From positions 682,001 to 746,000 of the forward strand of contig JADHYV010000001.1 of the NCBI GenBank assembly GCA_027604705.1: a stretch of DNA of 64,000 nt, given 5' to 3'. How positions within the stretch are numbered: position 1 is the stretch's first letter; each line of letters starts with the position of its first letter. Source of the stretch: Allomyces arbusculus (taxonomy: Eukaryota > Blastocladiomycota > Blastocladiomycetes > Blastocladiales > Blastocladiaceae). Below, piece by piece: positions 58,106-64,000 of the stretch. The notes below the pieces were generated by a model. That model was given only the letters and a program-made list of their open reading frames with translations. It had not been told where the DNA came from and did no database searches. The position numbers and the translations under genes are program-made.

Positions 58106-58674
58106 GTTGCTGGTGGTCGTGAAAGTGTTGGTGGCGAGCGTGCAGCGTTTCGGTAAATCCGGCGCAGTCAGAGCGGTTGAGGATGAGGAGCGGCGGGTCT
58201 TCCTCGACTTGCCGGCCCCTGCCGGCCCTGCCGGCCAGACACGGCCAGACACGCGATGGGGTAAAATGAGCGTCAAATCAGGCAATCAGTGCAAGAATCA
58301 AGTCCATTTTTTGTGATGCCGATGGGAATGCCGTTGGTCATGTGGGCCCACGCTGCACTGTGAAGCACTGTTGAACGCCAGTTTGCTGAAGTCTGTTGGC
58401 CAAGTTTGCACAGGTCCTGCCCGCCACGCTGAAGCGACTTCCATCGCTGCCGTCGTCGTCGTCGCCGTGCCGCCGTCAAGGTACCGTCGCACCTGCCACG
58501 ACTTGCTGCATTCGCGCGCCGAGCGCTCCGGAACGCTGCGGGACCTGGCTTGGACCCACTCGAGCCCGCCACGACCCGGGAGCCGCAAAGCAGCCGATTT
58601 GCTCCAAACGGGCAATCAATACGATTTGCTCATTCACCGACCCCTTCGCTCGGTACCCGATTCTCTTGCAGAAG
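58106..58674. promoter_or_regulatory. divergent upstream region of HINT and QCR2
   Basis: 569 bases between two divergent starts. Holds a short tandem array of CTGCCGGCC-type units near 58207-58236. No known element recognised. Confidence 0.4.
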
Positions 58675-60202
58675 ATGCTCCGCCACGCTGCCACCCGCGC
58701 CTTCTCGTCGAGCGCTGCCCGCGCCTCGGCCTACGCCGAGTTTGCCCTCCCCAAGGACGTGCCCACGCACGCGCCGGCACCGGTCGCCACCGTCGCCAAC
58801 GCCGAGTCGGGCCTGCGCGTCGGCGCCTTTGACCACCATGGTCCTTTCGCTTCGCTCGTCCTGGTTGTCCCCGCCGGTGCTCGCGCCGAGTCGTCGCAGA
58901 CGCTGGGTGCCGCCCAGTACCTCAAGAACTACGCTCTGAAGGTAAATACGATACCTGCGAGTGCGATCTCGCGCGTCCGCATCGTGGCGATCCTTCTCCT
59001 AACCAAGCCGCCATCCTCCGTCGTTTCCACCAGTACACGGCCACCCAGACCCCGCTCAAGATTGCCCGTGAGGTCGAGCTCCGCGGCGTGACTATCAACA
59101 CATCCGTCGAGCGCGAGCACCTCGTCTACCAGGTCGAGTTCCTGCGCGACGACCTGTACGCACGCTCCGCTTGCACGCACGCATGCGCTGCATTCGTCCA
59201 TTTTGCATTGGAGACTGACGCGAAACCCACCGCCATAGGCAGTTTGTCGTTTCGCTCCTCGCCGATGTTGTCTACAACACGCAGTACAACCCCTGGGAAT
59301 TCAAGGACGTTGCCGCCCTGACGGCCGCGCAGACGGCTGCCGCCGCTGGCAACGTGACGGACGTGGCCTTTGAGGCCGCGCATCGCCTGGCCTTCCGCCA
59401 GGGTCTCGGCAACTCGCTGATCGCGCCCGTCTACAGCAACATCACCAACGACACCGTCAAGGCCTTTGCCAAGGACCACCTGCTCATCAACAACCAGGCG
59501 GCGCTCTACGGTGTGGGCGTCAACGGCGACGAGCTTGCGTCGCTCGCCAACGCCTACTTTGCGCAGTCGGCGGCCGCCAAGGCCGCGGCGCCCGCGGCCA
59601 AGTACTTTGGCGGCGAGTCGCGCATCGATGTCGCCAAGGGCAACAACGTGACGGTCGCCTTCAACGGTGCCGCGGCCAACACGCAGGAGGCCGCCGCTCT
59701 GTCGGTCCTTGCCGCGTACCTCGGCGGCGCCAAGCACGTCAAGTGGGGCAACGCCGTCTCGCCGCTCGCCAAGGCCGGCCAGGACGCACACGCGCTCGTC
59801 CGTGCCTTCAACGCGACGTACTCGGACGCCGGTCTCTTTGGTCTCTCGGCCACGTGCAAGACCTCGCCGCACAACGCGGCCAAGGGTATCCAGGCCGCGA
59901 TTGTCGCGCTCAAGCAGGCCGCACAGGGTGTTGCCCCGCAGGACCTGACGCGCGCCGTCAACCAGGCCAAGGCCGCGTACCTGACGACCGTCGACGCGCA
60001 GGTCGCGCACGCGCGCGCCGCGGCCGCGCAGCTCGCGACCTCGGGCCAGGTCACGGCCGCGGCGGACGCTGCCGCGTCGCTCGCCAAGGTCTCGGCCGCG
60101 GATGTTGCTCGCGCCGCCGAGCGCGTGCTCGCGTCCAAGCCGACGATCGTCGCTGCCGGTAAGACGGTCGACCTGCCGTACGCCGACACGCTCGGTCTGT
60201 AA
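58675..60202 (+). CDS. QCR2: cytochrome bc1 complex core protein 2
   Basis: Core subunit of respiratory complex III, an inactive M16-peptidase relative without the zinc motif. Exon 1 begins at 58675 and encodes the presequence (MLRHAATRAFSSSAARASA) and AEFALPKDVP to NYALK, where a GTAAAT donor at 58942 follows. Exon 2 includes AAILRRFHQYTATQTPLKIAREVELRG to LRDDL (ends 59155). Exon 3 (59239-60202) starts QFVVSLLADVVYN and continues to the end (KPTIVAAGKTVDLPYADTLGL). The second intron is canonical. At the first intron the reading resumes best at 59001, but no AG precedes it and the AG at 59006-59007 is out of phase, so one base may be missing or an unusual acceptor is used. Confidence 0.92.
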
Positions 60203-60647
60203 GCAGAGATCGCGCCATTTCTCCCCCTCGGATACACATTTGTCTTGCCCTGCCGCTGTTGCTCGTCGTTGGGCGTGGCAGTGTGCGCTTGACGTCGTCT
60301 TGCCTTCTTCCCCTACCCCGTTTTTCTTGTTTCCGCTTCAATTTTTTTTCGTATCGCTCAGCTTGTCCAGAACCGGCCAATATTCTAGTCCCTGCCTGCT
60401 CGTTTTTGGACCAATTTGCGCGTGCGCGCTTGCTTGGGCTCACGGCGAGGCACCGTAATTGAAAATGCAATGAGGAACCGATGGTCCAGCACATTGATCT
60501 CGTCATATCCAAAAGCAAACACAAGATGAATGATGGCGGTGGAGCTGGTGGAGAAAGAAAACACCAGCCAGTGAAAAATAGATGCTGAAAACGTCCAGTC
60601 GCCCCAGTCCGAACTCCACTCCACTCATCCGAGCCCCTCCTTCCTCG
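60203..60647. other. convergent intergenic region, no gene seen
   Basis: 445 bases between the stops of QCR2 and ARL2BP, with C- and T-rich stretches at 60300-60360. Probably two 3' untranslated regions. Confidence 0.5.
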
Positions 60648-61527
60648 TCAGTGGTGCAGAGCCGTGGTGAGGATCAGGTCGCTGAAATCGAGTGCGGTCC
60701 CCTCGCGTTCCTACACAACACCGAAACTGAGGGTTCAGACGGCATTGTCGTCGTTCTGGTGCAAAAAATCGCAACCGGACCTTGCGGTACGCGAGAATGA
60801 ACTCCTTGAACGTGTTGAAGTCGGCCAGGCTCGCCATAATGTCGAACACGTCGCCGTCTGTCGAGTCCGGGCGCACCGAATTGCTATCGGCGAGCGTGAA
60901 AGCCAGAGTCAGGGCGCGCTCTTCACCCTCACCAAGTGCTGGGAGACCCAACAGACCGGCACAGCGCAACAAACTCGGGCATGTTGAACCATGGCAGGGC
61001 CGACGAGAGCCGGCGCTCGAGAAAATTCTCCACCAGGTGCACCTGCGATGGCGACGCGTTAGCAAGAGCAAGGGCAGAAACTCGCGGAGGGCCGGGCGCT
61101 GCGACACACACATATTCCTTAAAAATGTCCATGCAAATCAACTTGTTCTCGTCGCGGTCCTCGAATTCGTGGTAGTACTTTTCGTAAAACTGGTCTTGGA
61201 GCGCGCGGAACGCAGGATCTGGTATCGGGAGCGAACCGGTGTCGATCATCAGCACAAACCAGTCCAGCAAACACGTCGCGATAAAGAACAAGTGCAAGCC
61301 GCACCCAGGAGAATGTTTTCCATTTCGCTAATGACGAGGTCGAAGCGGAGACTGGTGGCATTTTCGCAACTAGCGACGCGACGCGACGGGATTCGTCTGA
61401 GCACACACCGTCCTATGCGCCCGACACGCCAGCTCCCCTTCGTGGGAACGGGTCCAACGTACGACTCGAGCGTCTCGCCGCTGGACGCACGGTCGAGGCT
61501 TGCGGTGCTGGATGCTGTTGTCGCCAT
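60648..61527 (-). CDS. ARL2BP: ARL2-binding protein, BART domain
   Basis: Binds GTP-bound ARL2/ARL3; in ciliated cells it sits at the basal body. Five exons, 61527-61305, 61218-61112, 61042-60963, 60883-60781 and 60710-60648, sum to 192 codons. Joined reading: ATSLRFDLVISEMENILLDP, FRALQDQFYEKYYHEFEDRD, ENKLICMDIFKEY, VHLVENFLERRLSSALPWFNMPEF, DGDVFDIMASLADFNTFKEF, ILAYRK, then EREGTALDFSDLILTTALHH. The KYYxEFEDxxENKL core and the C-terminal layout match ARL2BP. The N-terminal 55 residues are variable. Introns are 68-86 nt. Its presence supports a flagellated organism. Confidence 0.9.
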
Positions 61528-61855
61528 GATACGAACAGATCGAGCTCGTTTTGGTCAGCGATGGCCAGTCATGCACGCTGTCGAACGCATTGGCAGAACG
61601 AGACGCTGGAACCTTGACGAACGAGGCTCATTTTGCGAGGGGTTGGAACACTCTGCGAGCAGCGGGGCCGTGCGGGGTCGACACTTGCAGCAGTTGCTGC
61701 AAGTGTCGCCTTGAAGCGCCGGGAGGACCTGTTGGTGAGCAGCGCAAGGGGCTACCAAAACGACGCAATTTTGCTCCGCCCTCGTCATTCCCGGGTCTTT
61801 GCGGAAATCACAAAACGTGAAGCATCTCAAGAACGTCTATTTGAGCTAGGCAAAT
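61528..61855. promoter_or_regulatory. ARL2BP upstream region with perfect palindrome
   Basis: 328 bases between the GNAT stop and the ARL2BP start. A perfect inverted repeat with 14-base arms and a 2-base centre lies at 61679-61708, about 150 bases upstream of the ARL2BP start codon. Confidence 0.6.
61679..61708. repeat. 14-bp perfect inverted repeat
   Basis: Arms CGACACTTGCAGCA and TGCTGCAAGTGTCG are exact reverse complements separated by GT. It could be a dimeric transcription-factor site or a hairpin in an untranslated region. Confidence 0.9.
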
Positions 61856-62426
61856 TTACAGCAGTACGGCCATGTAGATGTGGTCGATGCCTTCCTCGTC
61901 AAAGACCTCGTCCGCCGTGCGGAAGTAGCCCAGCTTCTTGTAGAACCCTTCCTTGTCAAGCTGCGCGTGGATGGCCACGGCCTTGAACCCGCGCTCGGCC
62001 AGCGTCTTGTGTGCGAGCAGGCAAAGCGCCTTGCCGACGCCTACGTAGACAATAATAAACATCATGGAGCGTTAGCGCAGCTCACGGAACGTACGCAGGA
62101 GGGTGGACAAGCGAGTACGGACCGCGACCACGGGACGGTGCCGTGCACGCCATGCGCCCGAGCTTGGCGACCTTGCCATTGACCGTTTCGAGACCGTGCA
62201 CAGGCTTGGCCGCCGGGAACACGCGGCACGTTCCGAGTGGTACGCCCGTGCCGTCCTCGATGGCGACAAAGTGGAGTGTGTCGGGCGCACGGTCGACCTC
62301 GTCGTACTCGTTCTCGGCAGGCACTTGTTGCTCAACGACAAAGACGTCGTGGCGCACTTGGAAGCACAACTTGAGGTCGGCCTCGCTCGTGACGAGCTTG
62401 CTGGTGTAGGTTGGGTTGGTGGTCAT
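61856..62426 (-). CDS. GNAT-family N-acetyltransferase
   Basis: Exons 62426-62123 and 62040-61856 (82-nt intron, phase 1) give 162 residues. Acetyl-CoA-binding features: FQVRHDVFVVEQQVPAENEYDEVD at the N-terminus, KLGRMACTAPSRGRGVGKALCLLAHK (motif A, with RGRGVG completed by splicing), then KAVAIHAQLDKEGFYKKLGY and a typical C-terminal beta strand (HIYMAVLL). Substrate unknown; the layout is like ElaA-type and other small-molecule GNATs. Confidence 0.88.
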
Positions 62427-62756
62427 GGTGCTGCGATCACGCCGCTCGTGAAATTGGTTGTCGAGGAAATCGATGCCGTCGACGGTGCGGGGAGTGCTGA
62501 TTGCCAGTCGGGTCCGATGTTCCTTTAAATTGCACAAAATTAGGCCGGATATGAGGCACGACTTGCCGCTCGCTGGAGTGGAAGTGTCGGGCCGGCAAAT
62601 CGCCCGAGGAAAAAAATGTCCTTGCGGAAGAAGAGACAAGAACAGTCAGTCGCTTGCGAGTCATCCTTGAACGTGATTGTCTGACAATGTTTCTGCCAAA
62701 ATCGAACGGTTTGTCATGACAAAAAGTATGCGGCTACATCGCTACAAAAAATTAGC
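62427..62756. other. intergenic, no gene seen
   Basis: 330 bases between the MTG1 stop and the GNAT start, both minus strand; AT-richer near 62690-62750. Confidence 0.5.
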
Positions 62757-63963
62757 CTAAGCTGCTGTATTTGGTGCTTCCTCGCCATCTTCGTGAGCAA
62801 GAACAGGGTTGGTGAGAGGTTCAGGCACGGTATCCAAGGTAAACCGACCGAGCTTCCCCGTGCGGAACGCCTGCACCATGAACGCGGCCGCGCGGTCGCG
62901 GTTCGCGACACCGCCCTTTTCCAGCGCACCAATTCGGCGCGCGACATGGTCGAGGACCGGCCTTATGGGCAGGACCGGCTCGACCAAGACCCCCGACTCT
63001 GGGTCGACGGTCGGCTCGGCACCCACAGGCGGCGCGAGCAACGTTGGCGGCATTTTAAACACGTCGACGAGCGCCTGCTCCCGCTGCCGCACGCGCAGCG
63101 CAAACACGAGGTACTCGGCCAGGTTCTCCATGCCCGTAAGGTGGTCGCGAATCCCGCCCGTCAGCGCGACATTGAACGACTGGATCGGGTCGCGGATTTG
63201 CGGGTCCATTATCCCGGGAGTGTCGAGCAGGTAGATGCGCGTGGGCTCGTCGACAATCTTGATGGGCGTGCCCGAGACGGCACGCGTCACTCCCGGTTGC
63301 CCGCCCGTCGTCGCAGCCTTGCCCTTGCCGTTTCCGAGATTGCGCAGAGAGTTAATGAGCGTGGATTTGCCCACGTTGGGCATGCCTGCAATCATAAGTG
63401 TCATTTTCGAGTACTTAAGTGGATCCGCGGCGGCCTTGCCTACAAAACACCGTGAAAAGGTGAGGAAGGGTGTAGGTAGACCAACGCGACGTCATGGAAA
63501 CTGTACGCTTCAAATCCTTGATGAGCTTGCGTAAAAAAGAGCGGTCGGAGAGCGAGACGGGGAAGACCCACGTCTGCGAATCCGGCAGGGCGATCTTAGC
63601 GTTGTGCTCCATGATCTCGATGTGACGCTGGGACAGGGTGCCGAATCATGTCCGAATCAGAAAAAAAGAGGTGGAGAAGCTTTGAATAACAACATTGAAT
63701 TATACCTTGGTCGCAATTGGGTCGGCCAGGTCGATCTTGTTGAGCAAAATGTAACGGTCGGTTGCAGCCCTCGTGAGCATGGCCTCAAACGCTGGGTTCA
63801 TGGACGACACGGGAACGCGTGCATCGCGCACTTCAATGATTACATCGACCTGGCGCATCTTGTTGCGCATCTCGCGCAGTCCCTTGGCCATGTGGCCCGG
63901 AAACCAGTTGATGGTGCGCAAGTGCGCCGGGAGCTGGATGACGGCGCGTGCTGGACCAGACAT
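62757..63963 (-). CDS. MTG1: mitochondrial ribosome GTPase MTG1
   Basis: Circularly permuted GTPase for assembly of the mitochondrial large ribosomal subunit. Exons 63963-63706, 63627-63507 and 63439-62757 give 353 residues. The N-terminus has NWFPGHMAKGLREM and DVIIEVRDARVP. G motifs appear in permuted order: NKID (G4), the G5 region around VFPVS, then GMPNVGKST (G1), and LLDTPG (G3). Introns are 78 and 67 nt and both joins restore the family sequence (RHIEIMEHN; RKAAADPLKYSKMTLMIAG). The gene is complete and its promoter lies at the window edge. Confidence 0.94.
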
Positions 63964-64000
63964 GAAGGTGTCAATATATACTGCTTCAGGTTTTTTTCGG

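Noticed and set aside
59126-60237. Minus-strand frames of about 230-294 residues opposite QCR2
   Set aside because: GC-driven antisense shadows; the plus-strand frame carries the QCR2 sequence.
1-64000. tRNA, rRNA, CRISPR, transposon or viral remnants
   Set aside because: No cloverleaf-like segment, repeat array, transposase, reverse transcriptase or terminal repeat was recognised by eye; a dedicated search was not possible.

Overview
Gene-dense, GC-rich eukaryotic DNA, most likely from a zoosporic (flagellated) fungus. I lean to Blastocladiomycota over Chytridiomycota, but that is an inference. The reasons are fungal-type housekeeping genes broken by many short GT-AG introns (mostly 65-120 nt), a class C GPCR with a periplasmic-binding-type ectodomain, a BART-domain ARL2-binding protein (a cilium-associated family), and a full mitochondrial respiratory set. 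About 27 protein genes are supported. I see no rRNA or tRNA gene, CRISPR array, transposon or viral relic. For most genes I followed the reading frame across splice sites by eye; where the exon lengths are given they add up to a whole number of codons.

Layout. 0-5 kb: class C GPCR (-). 5-7 kb: polyglutamine-rich bHLH factor (-). 7.8-10.8 kb: a protein joining an E2 ubiquitin-conjugating domain, an F-box and a TerD domain (-), the most unusual gene here. 11.7-13 kb: orphan signal-anchored protein (+). 13-15 kb: ACOT9-type acyl-CoA thioesterase (-). 15.8-17.2 kb: TatD nuclease (-), head-to-head with MutY glycosylase (+, 17.5-19.5 kb). 19.6-20.6 kb: COQ9 (-). 20.8-22.9 kb: RPF1 (-) and TSR2 (+), head-to-head. 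23.7-29 kb: kinesin-4 (-). 29.8-32 kb: MIC60 (+). 32.5-38.6 kb: two unlike amidases (+) with a glycerophosphodiesterase (-) between them. 38.9-41.2 kb: eIF2B alpha (-) and a histone-fold protein (+), divergent. 41.6-43.2 kb: four-helix MARVEL-like membrane protein (-). 43.7-46.2 kb: DRS1 helicase (-). 46.5-48.8 kb: orphan two-span membrane protein (+). 49-50 kb: PIG-Y (-) and COX20 (+). 50.6-52 kb: F-box/LRR-like gene with a probable frameshift (+). 52.4-54.1 kb: RDD-like membrane protein (-). 55-57 kb: secreted Ser/Thr-rich protein (+). 57.3-58.1 kb: HINT protein with micro-exons (-). 58.7-60.2 kb: QCR2 (+). 60.6-61.5 kb: ARL2BP (-). 61.9-62.4 kb: GNAT acetyltransferase (-). 62.8-64 kb: MTG1 (-).

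Themes. Several genes serve mitochondria (MIC60, QCR2, COX20, COQ9, MTG1, ACOT9) and several serve ribosome production or translation (RPF1, TSR2, DRS1, eIF2B alpha, MTG1). They are interleaved with unrelated genes, so this is ordinary eukaryotic clustering and not an operon. Many neighbours are divergent and share upstream spacers of roughly 250-900 bp.
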